A stretch of DNA of 36,741 bases, taken from positions 1-36,741 of the forward strand of contig PXBG01000148.1 of assembly GCA_003566995.1 (NCBI GenBank). The letters are read 5' to 3'. The stretch comes from Syntrophobacteraceae bacterium. Its GTDB lineage: Bacteria; Desulfobacterota; Syntrophobacteria; Syntrophobacterales; Syntrophobacteraceae. Positions 1 through 9,410 of this stretch are shown here, piece after piece. Under the pieces are notes generated by a model that saw only the letters and a program-made list of their open reading frames with translations, did not search any database and was not told the DNA's origin. Numbering within the stretch: position 1 is the first letter of the stretch; each line of letters begins with the position of its first letter. Made by a program: the position numbers and the translations under genes.

Positions 1-1012
1 AGCCCATATCTTGGGGGAAACCGGACATGAGGTTCATGTTGCAGACGGCCTGGCCCGAAGCGCCGCGGGTCAGGTTGTCGATGACGGAAATGACGATGAC
101 CCGCCCCGTTCGGGAATCCCCCCGCCATGCCAGGTCGCAGAAATTGCTTCCCCTCACCTGAAGGGTCGTGGGCAGAGATTTGGTGCCACAGAGGCGCACA
201 AATTGAGCGCCTTCATAAAAACCTTGAAATGCTCTGTCCACCTCCTCAGTGGACACTCCCGGGCGCAGCTTGAAGTAGAGGGTGCTCAGAATGCCGCGGC
301 TCATGGGAACCAGGTGAGGAGTGAAGCTGATGTTCAAAGGCTCTCCAGCGAGGAAAGACAACTCCTGTTCCATCTCGGGTGTGTGGCGGTGCTGAGCCAC
401 TCCATAGGCTCTGAACCCGTCATTGACTTCACAAAAGTGGACTGCCGTTGACGCTCCACGGCCGGCACCGCTCACTCCTGACTTGGAGTCGGAGATGATG
501 CTGTGAGGATCAACGAGGGATTGAGAAAGAAGGGGCGCAGCCGCAAGGATGACGCTGGTGGGATAGCAGCCGGGATTGGCCACCAGGCGGGCGGTCCTGA
601 TGAGATTCCCATGGAGTTCGGGAAGCCCATAAACTGCCTCGGACAAAAGTTCCGGAGTCTTATGGGCCTGATACCATTCCTGGTAAACGGCAGCATCCCG
701 AAACCGGTAGTCTGCACTCAAATCAACCACTTTGACCCCACCGGCCAGAAGGCTGGGCACCAGACCCATGGCTGCCTGATGCGGCAAGGCCGTGAAGACG
801 AGATCCGCTTCCGCAACAAGCCGGGAAGCTTCAGGGTTTTCAAAAGTGAGATCACAAAAACCTTTGAGAGCGGGATAAAAGTCATGGAACCGCTGTCCGC
901 AATGGGCCCTGGATGTGATCATGGTCAGCTGCACCTGAGGATGTGCGCTCAGGAGGCGAACCAACTCAAAACCCGTGTACCCCGAAGCTCCAGCTATAGC
1001 CACACGCAGCAT
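1..1012 (-). CDS. argC: N-acetyl-gamma-glutamyl-phosphate reductase, C-terminus cut by the window edge
   Basis: Translating the minus strand from the ATG at 1012 gives an uninterrupted ArgC of 337 codons that runs off the window only a few residues before the expected end. It begins MLRVAIAGASGYTG, an NAD(P)-binding Rossmann start. The active-site segment NPGCYPT places the catalytic Cys near residue 149, and a HRHTPEM segment supplies the conserved His. The last visible residues, NMNLMSGFPQDMG, match the usual C-terminus. The enzyme reduces N-acetylglutamyl phosphate to the semialdehyde in arginine synthesis. A GAGGTG Shine-Dalgarno lies about 4 nt before the ATG. It follows rpsI by 189 bp on the same strand, and rplM-rpsI-argC is a known deltaproteobacterial order. 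The identification is very secure; only the 3' end is missing. Confidence 0.96.
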   Translation of the reverse strand, partial: MLRVAIAGASGYTGFELVRLLSAHPQVQLTMITSRAHCGQRFHDFYPALKGFCDLTFENPEASRLVAEADLVFTALPHQAAMGLVPSLLAGGVKVVDLSADYRFRDAAVYQEWYQAHKTPELLSEAVYGLPELHGNLIRTARLVANPGCYPTSVILAAAPLLSQSLVDPHSIISDSKSGVSGAGRGASTAVHFCEVNDGFRAYGVAQHRHTPEMEQELSFLAGEPLNISFTPHLVPMSRGILSTLYFKLRPGVSTEEVDRAFQGFYEGAQFVRLCGTKSLPTTLQVRGSNFCDLAWRGDSRTGRVIVISVIDNLTRGASGQAVCNMNLMSGFPQDMG

Positions 1013-1201
1013 GTGCACCTCTTTCAACAAATGAGGGGCTCACGCACAAGGCGCTTCGCCCCTTTCATATCACAAATCGCATTGTTCGTTCTCAAGAGAG
1101 CCGGACCACCCCACGGACATCAAGCCCACGGCAGACCTGAAGGAGCCGGTGGAGCAATGATGAAACGCACCTGCTTGAGCTCGAAAAAGACCGGAAAACG
1201 T

Positions 1202-1594
1202 TTAGCGCTTGGAATACTGGAAGCGGGCACGCGCACCACGGAGTCCGTATTTTTTTCTTTCCTTGGCGCGAGGATCGCGCGTGAGCAGCCCTGCCTTCTT
1301 GAGAACCTGGCGAAACTCGGGATTGAGCTCAAGAAGCGCCCGGGAAATGCCATGGCGAATGGCACCGGCCTGTCCGCTCTTGCCCCCGCCCAAAACATTC
1401 ACATTCACATCCAGCTTGCCATAAGTGCCTGTCAGGACAAGAGGCTGAAAAATCACCATTTTGCTGGATTCACGGTCCATATAATCTTCAACGGGTTTTT
1501 TGTTGACCATGACCTTACCCGTTCCCGTCTGGAGCCTGACCCGTGCTATCGCTGTTTTACGCTTCCCTGTGGCAATGAATTGCTGCTCAGCCAT
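1202..1594 (-). CDS. rpsI: 30S ribosomal protein S9
   Basis: The 130-residue product has the usual S9 length. It starts [19 protein letters not shown] and ends with the highly conserved [17 protein letters not shown] tail, whose final Lys-Arg reaches the ribosomal P site. The central [15 protein letters not shown] segment is also diagnostic. It is a component of the small-subunit head and contacts P-site tRNA. The gene lies 32 bp after rplM, and a GAGGAGAAAAGG ribosome-binding sequence precedes its ATG, so the two are co-transcribed as in nearly all bacteria. Nothing unusual is seen. Confidence 0.98.
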   Translation of the reverse strand: MAEQQFIATGKRKTAIARVRLQTGTGKVMVNKKPVEDYMDRESSKMVIFQPLVLTGTYGKLDVNVNVLGGGKSGQAGAIRHGISRALLELNPEFRQVLKKAGLLTRDPRAKERKKYGLRGARARFQYSKR

Positions 1595-1626
1595 TTACCT
1601 TTTCTCCTCAAACTCTATAAAGTATC

Positions 1627-2055
1627 TCACAGAACAACTTTCTCAGGCTCCTGGGCCTCATGAGGATGCTCGGCACCCCGGTAAATCTTGAGTTTTTTCA
1701 TCAACTGCCGGCCCAGACGATTCTTGGGAAGCATGCCCCATACAGCCTGCCGAATCAACCGATCAGGAAATTCCTGGTTCAGTTTGCGTGCGGTGGTCGA
1801 TTTGAGGCCTCCCATATGACCCGTATGACGGTAGTAAACCTTTTGATCCATTTTTCTGCCGGTCAAAAGCACCTTTTCGGCGTTCACCACCACCACGAAA
1901 TCACCCGTATCCACGTGCGGAGTGAAACGGGGCAGATGCTTTCCTCTCAAACGCATGGCAATCTTGCTGGCCATGCGCCCCAGGACCTGCCTGTCGGCAT
2001 CCACCAGAACCCACTTCCGCTCGTCTGCCTCGAACTTTGCGCTAACCGTCTTCAT
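1627..2055 (-). CDS. rplM: 50S ribosomal protein L13
   Basis: The 142-residue product equals the standard L13 length. Diagnostic segments are [16 protein letters not shown] near the start, the [16 protein letters not shown] core, the [12 protein letters not shown] segment and [15 protein letters not shown]13 is an early-assembling protein of the large subunit. It is the first gene of the rplM-rpsI-argC operon and is directly preceded by a near-consensus promoter (2104-2132). The start ATG at 2055 follows GTGGAGAAGAATAA, which contains an adequate Shine-Dalgarno. Confidence 0.98.
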   Translation of the reverse strand: MKTVSAKFEADERKWVLVDADRQVLGRMASKIAMRLRGKHLPRFTPHVDTGDFVVVVNAEKVLLTGRKMDQKVYYRHTGHMGGLKSTTARKLNQEFPDRLIRQAVWGMLPKNRLGRQLMKKLKIYRGAEHPHEAQEPEKVVL

Positions 2056-2103
2056 TTATTCTTCTCCACAAAAATTTGGAATGTTGCAAACCTGAAGCAT
2101 AGT

Positions 2104-2132
2104 TGTATAAAAAAAGTCACCTTGATTGTCAA
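2104..2132 (-). promoter_or_regulatory. Sigma-70-type promoter of rplM-rpsI-argC
   Basis: On the minus strand TTGACA (2132-2127) is followed after exactly 17 nt by TATACA (2109-2104). The -35 is a perfect consensus match and the -10 has five of six bases. Transcription should begin near 2097, giving a leader of about 40 nt before the rplM ATG. The box lies in the 110-bp gap after lptD, so the ribosomal operon has its own strong promoter. Assigned by eye. Confidence 0.8.
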
Positions 2133-2165
2133 GATCCAATTGCAGGGTTTCGCACAATCTCTTCC

Positions 2166-4454
2166 CTATGGCAATCCCACCGGACTGTCGCCACCGTAGG
2201 CGAAAGTGGTCCCCAAAGCTCCCAGTCCCAGAAGGTTCACTGAAAAGGCGATTCTTTGATCGTCTCGTTCCTTTTCATACCTCATAGTGACCCCCCAGCA
2301 GTCCCTCAGATAGCGTACTCCATAACCCTGCTTGAACATCTCGTTTTGTTCAAGGGAATAATTATGGTACGTGGAAAGGTAGATCTGCGGAGTGATCCTG
2401 AGATCTGTTTCCGCAATGAACTCATCCACAGGCCTATCTTCTCGATATTGGTAATTGAAGCGCACCACATGGCCCTTTCCGCTGTTCAGAGTCAGGTAGA
2501 GTTCATGGCTCAGATCTTCCCGGTCCGTGGAGTAGAGAAGAGAGTCGTAGGTCAGGGTCACGTACTTGTGGGGCATGAAATCAGTCCTCAGCCCCACCGC
2601 GGTGAACCCCCTGCCCGTCTTGGGAACGAAGCGGATGTCTTCCGGAAGGGGATCAATGTTGAAGGACTGAAACAAACGCAGCCTGGCGAACTCATGGAAA
2701 CTGGTCACCGGCTTCCCCTCAGGGTCCAGGCTCACTTTCTTGGAAGTGAGAAAATTGGTGAATCCGTAACTGAGACTGTGCTGGAATTGATTCTGATCCA
2801 GCCTGTCGAACTGGGGCACCCGGTCCTGATTGATCCCTTCCCCGCTGTACACATACTGAACCTCCGGCCGAAACGCATGCTGAAAGGCCACGTAGTCGCC
2901 CATTTCCAGGGGGTAGACACGATTCAGCCGGCTGCTCACCTCCACGCGCACATCCCCCTGAAACCGGCTCTGCCAGGCATCGAGGGTGCTGCCCTCCCAA
3001 TCCACATGGTAGCCCGTGACCCGACCTCCCAGGGACGGCTCCACATCCACATAGGATTTCCAGTGCAGGGGAAAATACAGTCGTGGATACACATCCAGCC
3101 GGTTTCCGCGATCGCCTTCACTCCTCCAGTGATGAACCAGGGAGGAATCGAGGGTGTAGTAAAAGGGGGAGTCCATGAACCAGGATGGAATGGTGTGAAA
3201 AGAAACTTCCGGAAGTCTTTGAAGGGTGAACTCATCGAGGGCCGGATCCAGTTGATCCCAATACCTCACGTCCAATCCCAGAAGAGAATCCTGGAACCGC
3301 CTGTCCACATACAGGCTGGACTCCCGTGCGGGCAGGTTTTTGTCGTTCAGGATTCCACGCCCCAGAAAATCCCGGAATGTTCTGTCGGAATAATCGAAGG
3401 AAGCCGCCCCCCGTTCAAACTCCTTCAAGTAGTTCCGATCACTGACAACATCCAGATCAATTCTCGCCCGCAGGTCATCGGTCAGAGACACGGAGGGGCG
3501 TGAACGCAGCCAGAAGCGGCTTCTGGTCTCAAAGGGATAGCCACGGCTGGAAAGGTGCTCCCGGTCCGCCTGATCGTACAAATGAGTGAACAACCAAGCG
3601 CCCTGTCCCCATTTTTCACTGTGGACACGGTATTCCACGGTGCCCATGAAACCCCTTTCAACCATGTAGCGGCCGTGCAGGGTGACGTCCATGTCTTCCC
3701 TCATGGCCCAGTAATAGGGGATTTCCCCCTCAAGGCCATGAAGCCTGGAAAAACCCGCCCATGGAGCGAGGAATCCCGACTTGCGCTGAGTCTGCACAGG
3801 AAAGGCCAGAACGGGCAGGTAAATCAGGGGAACCCTTCTTGCCCAAAAAGAAGTGTCACGAACCCAGGCCACCCCATCCACATTCACCTCCATGCGGCCG
3901 TACCGCAGCTTCCAGTCGGGCCTGCCGGGAGGACAACTCGTGACAAACCCGTCAACCAGGGTGAACTGATTGGGGCCAACCTTTGCGATGGAGCGGCCCT
4001 GCACATAAAAACCATTGGCGGAAAAAAACAGCAACCCTTCATCCACCGTGCCGGTCTCCTCGTTGAGGTCCCAATGGACGTGGTCTCCTTCCAGCCAGTC
4101 ACGGCCATATTCCAGCCGCACATTGCCCCGAAGCTCCACCGTCTGGCTCTCGAGATTCACAGATGCCCACTGGGCCCGCAGGGATCGGTCTCCCGAGTGA
4201 ACATGAACGTTTCCCTCACCCACGTAAACCCTGTTTTGATGATCGTAGGAAAGCCGGTCGGCGTCAATGACCCACGGGCCATTGGATGTGTGCACCAGGT
4301 TCCGTTGGTTGACGGCGCCCCAGGGCGGCACCTGCCCCAAAACCATGGTGGGAAGAAAAAAAATGAACAAACAGGTTCCCGGCAAAAGCAGGCAGAGCAG
4401 CCTCAGGACATTTACGGTCACTCCATTTTCCCCATGTGGCGCCATACTCTTCAC
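2166..4454 (-). CDS. lptD: LPS-assembly outer-membrane protein LptD
   Basis: The 762-residue product has a hydrophobic N-terminal signal (about residues 16-40, ending MVLGQ), then an OstA/LptA-like periplasmic domain (about 60-150; WVIDADRLSYD, GEGNVHVHSGDR, VELRGNVRLEYG). A long beta-barrel region follows, with RKSGFLAPW and a typical end (RDCWGVTMRY...NLLGLGALG). LptD with LptE inserts lipopolysaccharide into the outer leaflet. Two mature cysteines stand out, C174 and C719, at positions comparable to E. coli cysteines that form the interdomain disulfides. The longest reading frame opens with GTG at 4454; an ATG at 4445, or a GTG at 4421 behind GGGGA, may be the true start and would shorten the signal. 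It lies 26 bp after folC, probably in the same transcript. Confidence 0.93.
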   Translation of the reverse strand: MKSMAPHGENGVTVNVLRLLCLLLPGTCLFIFFLPTMVLGQVPPWGAVNQRNLVHTSNGPWVIDADRLSYDHQNRVYVGEGNVHVHSGDRSLRAQWASVNLESQTVELRGNVRLEYGRDWLEGDHVHWDLNEETGTVDEGLLFFSANGFYVQGRSIAKVGPNQFTLVDGFVTSCPPGRPDWKLRYGRMEVNVDGVAWVRDTSFWARRVPLIYLPVLAFPVQTQRKSGFLAPWAGFSRLHGLEGEIPYYWAMREDMDVTLHGRYMVERGFMGTVEYRVHSEKWGQGAWLFTHLYDQADREHLSSRGYPFETRSRFWLRSRPSVSLTDDLRARIDLDVVSDRNYLKEFERGAASFDYSDRTFRDFLGRGILNDKNLPARESSLYVDRRFQDSLLGLDVRYWDQLDPALDEFTLQRLPEVSFHTIPSWFMDSPFYYTLDSSLVHHWRSEGDRGNRLDVYPRLYFPLHWKSYVDVEPSLGGRVTGYHVDWEGSTLDAWQSRFQGDVRVEVSSRLNRVYPLEMGDYVAFQHAFRPEVQYVYSGEGINQDRVPQFDRLDQNQFQHSLSYGFTNFLTSKKVSLDPEGKPVTSFHEFARLRLFQSFNIDPLPEDIRFVPKTGRGFTAVGLRTDFMPHKYVTLTYDSLLYSTDREDLSHELYLTLNSGKGHVVRFNYQYREDRPVDEFIAETDLRITPQIYLSTYHNYSLEQNEMFKQGYGVRYLRDCWGVTMRYEKERDDQRIAFSVNLLGLGALGTTFAYGGDSPVGLP

Positions 4455-4480
4455 CCGTCACTTTGCTCTGAAAAATGATT

Positions 4481-5785
4481 TCAGATGGTGTCCGCTGCGC
4501 TTCCGCCTTCAAGGATTTTCTTCACTTCACCCGCAAAATAAAGAGAACCCGTGAGGCAGATCAAATCCTTGTCACGGGCAAGATGTCTTGCCTGCTCGAT
4601 AGCTGCCCTCACGTCAGAAATCACATAATGCTTGCGGATGTAGGGGCTGGCAAGTTTTTTCAGATGCTGTGGATCACTGGCCCGCACAATGCCCGGCTGA
4701 GTGAAAATGGCCGTGTCCGCCAGAGGCAGGAGCCTTCTGAATATTCCTCGAATGTCCTTGTCTTCCATAACGCCCATGACCAGATGAAGCTTGTCGTACC
4801 TGAAACTGGTCGTCAGTGCCTGACGCAGGGATTCAGCACCGCTCGGGTTGTGGGCCCCATCGAGGATCATGCGTGGAGTTTCCTCAAGGATTTCCAATCG
4901 GGCGGGCCATTTCACCTCTTCAAGCCCCCGGCGCAGCGCTTCCCTTTCCATGCGGATCAGCCCTTTCTGCTCCAGCAGTTCAAGGGCACACAGGGCAAGC
5001 CCCGCATTTCTGACCTGGTGCTCCCCCTGCAGGGACAGGCGCAGTGACGGCCATTCATTCCCGATGCCCCTGTACCGAAAGGTGCCATTGGAGCTTCGCC
5101 TGACTGCGAAGTCGCTTCCCATGAGGTAGAGGGGCGCCTTTCTTTTCCAACACGCCGTTTTCAGGACGCTGAGCACACTGGGCTTTTGTCCTGCGGTGAC
5201 AAGGGGCACTTCATGCTTGATGATTCCGGCCTTCTCTCTGGCGATGGCCCCCAGGGTGTTGCCCAGATATTCCTGGTGGTCGAGGGACACATTGGTGATG
5301 ATGCTCACCAGGGGATGGATCACATTGGTGGCATCCAATCTTCCTCCCATCCCCACTTCGATCACGGCAAAATCCACCTTTTCCCGGGCGAAGTAGGCAA
5401 GAGCCATGGCGGTGACCATTTCAAAATAAGTGGGACACTCCCGGCTGTTCAGGCGGGAAAAGATTTGGCGGAACACCTGAAGGATTTCATCGGGAGTCAC
5501 TTCCTGATCATTGATGCGAAACCTTTCAGTGAAGCGCACCAGATGGGGGGAGGTGTAGAGTCCCACCCGAAACCCAAGCTTTGAGAGCACACTGCAAACC
5601 ATCGCTGCTGTGGAACCCTTGCCGTTGGTGCCACCCACATGGATGCATTTGAGAGAAAGGTGCGGATTTCCGGCACGCGCCAGAAGCTCACTGGTGCTGT
5701 TGAGACCCAGCTTTATGCCGTGCTTTTGAAGACCGAACAAGTATTCAATGGATTTCGCATAATCCCAGGAATGCGGCGACGTCAT
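4481..5785 (-). CDS. folC: Bifunctional folylpolyglutamate / dihydrofolate synthase
   Basis: The 434-residue protein is a Mur-ligase-type ATPase. The P-loop GGTNGKGST is at 51-59, the TSPHLVRFTERF segment that contacts the pteroate substrate at 78-89, EVGMGGRLDATN at 143-154, and the C-terminal domain motif DGAHNP near 309-314. It adds glutamate to folates and, in bacteria, usually also joins dihydropteroate to glutamate. ATG at 5785 follows GAGAAGAGATC. The gene is upstream of lptD with a 26-bp gap, suggesting a two-gene transcript; a fixed functional link to LptD is not implied. Whether dihydrofolate synthase activity is kept cannot be read from these motifs alone. Confidence 0.95.
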   Translation of the reverse strand: MTSPHSWDYAKSIEYLFGLQKHGIKLGLNSTSELLARAGNPHLSLKCIHVGGTNGKGSTAAMVCSVLSKLGFRVGLYTSPHLVRFTERFRINDQEVTPDEILQVFRQIFSRLNSRECPTYFEMVTAMALAYFAREKVDFAVIEVGMGGRLDATNVIHPLVSIITNVSLDHQEYLGNTLGAIAREKAGIIKHEVPLVTAGQKPSVLSVLKTACWKRKAPLYLMGSDFAVRRSSNGTFRYRGIGNEWPSLRLSLQGEHQVRNAGLALCALELLEQKGLIRMEREALRRGLEEVKWPARLEILEETPRMILDGAHNPSGAESLRQALTTSFRYDKLHLVMGVMEDKDIRGIFRRLLPLADTAIFTQPGIVRASDPQHLKKLASPYIRKHYVISDVRAAIEQARHLARDKDLICLTGSLYFAGEVKKILEGGSAADTI

Positions 5786-5990
5786 GATCTCTTCTCTTTT
5801 CAGGCATGGAGTGTGCCGGATCTTTCATGATTTGAAGTCCTCATACCACACTTTGAGCACCGAAAAAATGTGGAATGTGGAAACGCCGGCATCTTCCGCA
5901 AGCCTGAAAAGAAAAACATGAAGGAAGAAGAACGCCTTTGGGTAAAAGGTTGTTTCCTTGAAGAAACTGATGCCACCCATGGAGGCGGCC

Positions 5991-8099
5991 CTAGACAGAG
6001 GGCTCCAGCAGGCGATGTATGGTTGCGAGAAGTTTGTTCCAGCTGAGAGGCTTGGAAAGCACCACATCAACGCCCCGGCTGGAGAGATCCTTATCCTCGT
6101 ACTGAGCCCCCCAGCCCGTTATGAGCACAACGGGGACATGCTGGTTTTTTTCCTTAACCCGCCTGGCGATCTCCCAGCCGCTGATGATGGGCATTCCCAG
6201 ATCCGTGAGAACCAGGTCATAGTGCTCTTTTTCTATCAGTTCCAGGGCCTTCGCTCCCTCACTGGCCACAAGCACCCTGTGTTCCCTGAGGCGAATCATG
6301 TCACCCAAAATATGGAGAATCTCTTCGTCATCGTCGATCACCAGGATTGTCCGGCTTCGGGTTTTCCGTTCTTCTTCGAGGCCCTGGCCGTCTCTCTCTT
6401 TGGGCTGCTCCTGGGGCAGATTCAGATGAAAGGTGGTTCCCTTTCCAGGAGTGCTTTTCACCTGGATGTCGCCGCCACGATGCACAATGAGACTCCAGCA
6501 AACGCTCAACCCCAGGCCCGAATTCCCCAATCCCTTGGTGGTGAAGAAGGGATCGAAGATTTTTCCGGCGATCTCCCTGCTCATGCCTATGCCCGAATCC
6601 GCGACCTCAATGTGGACCCGGCCTTTCTCGGCATGGCACCTGATCCTGATCACCCCTCCTTCGGGCATGGCTTCAATGGCATTGAAGAGCAGGTTGGTGA
6701 GAACTTCGCGCAAATCGGACCCGTGAATGCGCGCAAGGCAGCGAGGCTGCAGATCCAGCTGGAACTCAATGCTGCGCCCCATTTTTTCCATGGCGTTTTT
6801 CCAGCGGGGACGCGTCAGCTCCAAAACATCCCGAATGGCCTCTTCCACGTCCACGGGAACCATCACCAGGTCTGCATCCTTTTCCTTCGCGGTGAACTTT
6901 TGCAGTCTTCTGATGATGTGCGACCCGTCAAAAACCGCCTTCTCGATGTTTTTCAGGCGCCGGGCGACGTCCCTGTCCTGAACCCGGGGCACGAGCAGCT
7001 GTATGTGACCCAGGATGGCCATGAGCAGGTTGTTGAAATCATGAGCCACCCCTCCAGCCATGGTCCCCAGTGCCGCCAGCTTCTCCGTTTGCAGAATTTT
7101 TTCACCCAGAAGTTTTTTCTGGGTGACATCGTTGATGATGAGCAGGTAACCGCTGGATCGATCCTGGTCCATGGGCAGGGAGATCATCTGCACGTCGGCC
7201 GAATACGTTTCGCCTCTGTGATTGACGAGAAGGACCTCATGGAACTCCGCCCGCCCTTCCGCAAAAGCTTTGGCCAAGAGCTTGTCAAAGTTGTCCCGGT
7301 CAAGGAAGAGGACGGCAGGAGAGTGCCCGGTCAAGGCCTCAATCCCCTCTCCCTGCAACTCTTTCATGGCACGGTTCACTCCCACCAAATGTCCCGAAGG
7401 ATTGAGAAGGCACATTCCCTGGGGTGTGAAATCGAGGGCGTGCCCCATGCACGCGTCCAAATTTTGCCGTGAATGGCCATTTTTCTTGCTGTCCAGTGAT
7501 CTCTCCCCGCCCTGGACTTTTGCGGGTGGAGAAGCATCCGGTTTCGAAAGGGAGGTTTTGAAAAGATACCCCATCATCTTGCACATGATTTCCCACGTTC
7601 GCCTCATTTGAAATGGAAACTGAACGGGGTCACGGGTGCAAAGATTGAGAACTCCCAGATCGGCAATGGGAACGGAAGCGAAGGAAAGGAAGCCCCTGGG
7701 TTTTTCATCATTTCCCTTCATTTTCCATGCATTCTCAAGAAAAACGGGTGTTTTTGACACATAAACCTGTTCAAAAACGTCATACATTTCGTTCCAGTCC
7801 ACGTCAGAACAACTTTCCGCTGCACCCTCCAGATTCACCAGATCTTCTATCCCCATGGCAGCGGACAGAGCGAGGCTTTCCTGTTCTTCATTCCACAAAA
7901 AAATGGAACACTTTTCAAAAGGGGTTTCCTCCAGCACAATTCTGACCAGCTTCCGGGAAAGGCTGTCCATGTGAAGACCGGAGGAAATGACTTCATCAAA
8001 CCTCTGAATCATTCCCATGTACTGGAAGAGTTCCTCCCGCCGGGACTGGGAATCCACAAGTCCCATTCGAAGAACATTCCTGGTCTTTTCTTCCATCAC
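5991..8099 (-). CDS. Hybrid sensor histidine kinase (GAF-PAS-HisKA-HATPase-REC)
   Basis: The 702-residue protein has no obvious membrane segment, so it is probably a cytoplasmic sensor. A GAF-like region spans about 30-180 and a PAS domain about 220-330. The HisKA H-box MAGGVAHDFNNLL has its phospho-accepting His at 353. The ATPase domain has N-box LTNLLFNAIEAMPEGG (468-482), G1 DSGIGM (501-506), FDPFFTTK and G2 GNSGLGL. A receiver domain (about 583-700) has the acidic DDD at 589-591, phospho-acceptor Asp633 in LTDLGMP, Thr661 and Lys683. All catalytic residues look intact. H-box spelling of this type is typical of NtrB-like family 4 kinases. It starts 12 bp after the HDOD gene, so the two probably form one transcript. 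Signal and downstream partner are unknown. Confidence 0.93.
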   Translation of the reverse strand: MMEEKTRNVLRMGLVDSQSRREELFQYMGMIQRFDEVISSGLHMDSLSRKLVRIVLEETPFEKCSIFLWNEEQESLALSAAMGIEDLVNLEGAAESCSDVDWNEMYDVFEQVYVSKTPVFLENAWKMKGNDEKPRGFLSFASVPIADLGVLNLCTRDPVQFPFQMRRTWEIMCKMMGYLFKTSLSKPDASPPAKVQGGERSLDSKKNGHSRQNLDACMGHALDFTPQGMCLLNPSGHLVGVNRAMKELQGEGIEALTGHSPAVLFLDRDNFDKLLAKAFAEGRAEFHEVLLVNHRGETYSADVQMISLPMDQDRSSGYLLIINDVTQKKLLGEKILQTEKLAALGTMAGGVAHDFNNLLMAILGHIQLLVPRVQDRDVARRLKNIEKAVFDGSHIIRRLQKFTAKEKDADLVMVPVDVEEAIRDVLELTRPRWKNAMEKMGRSIEFQLDLQPRCLARIHGSDLREVLTNLLFNAIEAMPEGGVIRIRCHAEKGRVHIEVADSGIGMSREIAGKIFDPFFTTKGLGNSGLGLSVCWSLIVHRGGDIQVKSTPGKGTTFHLNLPQEQPKERDGQGLEEERKTRSRTILVIDDDEEILHILGDMIRLREHRVLVASEGAKALELIEKEHYDLVLTDLGMPIISGWEIARRVKEKNQHVPVVLITGWGAQYEDKDLSSRGVDVVLSKPLSWNKLLATIHRLLEPSV

Positions 8100-8111
8100 A
8101 AAAATCCTTTC

Positions 8112-9140
8112 TCAGTTCAGAGCCTTCCAAAGGGCGTCCACTTCCAGCCAGATTCGAGCCATTTTTTCACCGTACTCCATCCATTCCTCGTGGGAAATGA
8201 ACAGGTCCCCACACCGGGCGAGGGTCTCCTCCGTCTCCATGAGCGGGGGATCCGAACGGGAATTTGCCAGGACATTGGCGAGAAAAATCAAAGTCACCGC
8301 AGGCCTGTGCGACGAAGACATTTCCGGAGCATGATGAAATTCCATGACCTCCTGGTAAATTTCCGGAAAACCCCACTTGACTCCGACCCACCTTCCCACC
8401 CGGCCATGAGAAATTCCGTGGACCGCCTCCGCGGCGTGAAAACCCACTTTGTTCCCGTGTGACAGCTCTATTATGGAATCGAAATAATCCTTGAGGTGGA
8501 CAGCCAGTATGAGTTTCCCAAGGTCATGGAGCAGCCCCAGAAAATAGGCTTCCTCACTCTCGAGCCATGGGCGTTTTTCCGCAATGAGAGCTGCCACTTT
8601 GCCCACGGCAAAGGCATGCTTCCACAGCCGCTCTCTGGTGCGCCTATCCAGGGCGGGGCGATCCCGGCACAGATCAAGGAGCACGGAACAGAGACACAAT
8701 CGCTTGGTCTCCTCAAATCCGATGACCACCATGGCCCTGGAGAGGGAGGATATCCTTCCGCGAAAACCGTAATAGCTGGAATTGGCAATGCGCAAAATCC
8801 TCGCGGACAGGGACTGATCGTAGCGCACGACCTTTTCCAGGTCGTTGAGGGAAGCCACCTCATCGTGAATGATGTCAAAATATCTCTGAAGAGCCGTGGG
8901 CATGGAAGGAATGTCGGTGATTTTCCAAACCAAGCCGCAAAAATCTTCCTGGCTCACTGGATTTACCTTCATCAAGTTCACCAAACCTTTCTTCGCTCCA
9001 TCTTTTGCGAAACGCTCTCTGATTCCCCTGAAACTCCCGGTTTTCTCAAACATTTTTCCACAGGACTTCAAACCCTGTCCCAGTTTGTTCATCGGCACAT
9101 GTTGCCGCGGACTTGAAATGTTTGTGTCTGCACCGGCCAT
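8112..9140 (-). CDS. HDOD domain signalling protein
   Basis: The 342-residue product has an HDOD domain over about 70-270. Characteristic segments are ITDIPSMPTALQRYFDII, VRYDQSLSARILRIANSSYYG, GLLHDLGKLILAV and GRWVGVKWGFPE. HDOD proteins are divergent members of the HD superfamily, often acting as regulators beside two-component genes, and many have lost phosphodiesterase activity. Here a His at 175 and His-Asp at 205-206 remain, so metal binding may be retained; catalysis is not established. The N-terminal 60 residues are basic and unassigned, and the start is uncertain because neither ATG at 9140 nor ATG at 9092 has a strong Shine-Dalgarno. It precedes the hybrid kinase by 12 bp and is probably part of the same pathway. 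Confidence 0.88.
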   Translation of the reverse strand: MAGADTNISSPRQHVPMNKLGQGLKSCGKMFEKTGSFRGIRERFAKDGAKKGLVNLMKVNPVSQEDFCGLVWKITDIPSMPTALQRYFDIIHDEVASLNDLEKVVRYDQSLSARILRIANSSYYGFRGRISSLSRAMVVIGFEETKRLCLCSVLLDLCRDRPALDRRTRERLWKHAFAVGKVAALIAEKRPWLESEEAYFLGLLHDLGKLILAVHLKDYFDSIIELSHGNKVGFHAAEAVHGISHGRVGRWVGVKWGFPEIYQEVMEFHHAPEMSSSHRPAVTLIFLANVLANSRSDPPLMETEETLARCGDLFISHEEWMEYGEKMARIWLEVDALWKALN

Positions 9141-9354
9141 GAATCACGGAGCCCTGGCAGAATTGAAAAAATTGGAAAAAGTCAAATCACTGCAAATTTC
9201 TCAGGAACCGGGCCCGCCTGTGGGCCAGGGACAAGACCGAAGGGCATGTGAAAGCAACAGAGCATTTGGGGCAGGGAAATCAGGCAGAGGGAAAAAAGCA
9301 GGAAAAAACCGGAATGGACTGTGAACTAAAAGGGGCCTCGAGGGCAGGAGGAAA

Positions 9355-9381
9355 GGGAACCAACTTCATTCACTGGTTCCC
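9355..9381 (-). terminator. Hairpin terminator candidate after the paaK-LIV operon
   Basis: On the minus strand an 8-bp perfect stem (GGGAACCA / TGGTTCCC) with an 11-nt loop is followed by TTTCC, about 30 nt after the stop codon of the last operon gene. The U-tract is short, so termination may be partial. The rest of the 9141-9410 gap holds no gene I can support; an 11-nt direct repeat AAAGGGGCCTC (9329-9339 and 9402-9412) flanks the hairpin. Confidence 0.6.
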
Positions 9382-9410
9382 CCCTTGGGGATGGGCGCCT
9401 GAAAGGGGCC

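Noticed and set aside
1031-1070. Hairpin AGGGGC/GCCCCT between rpsI and argC
   Set aside because: Six pairs with an 18-nt loop and no U-tract; too weak for a terminator in what is probably one operon.
503-1663. 386-codon plus-strand frame opposite argC and rpsI
   Set aside because: It lies antisense to genes with clear family identity; low-complexity product, no ribosome site. A GC-rich shadow frame.
2256-3503. 415-codon plus-strand frame opposite lptD
   Set aside because: Antisense to an intact LptD and without domain resemblance.
5958-7472. 504-codon plus-strand frame opposite the hybrid kinase
   Set aside because: The minus strand encodes all kinase motifs in order; the plus-strand product is a His/Pro-rich shadow.
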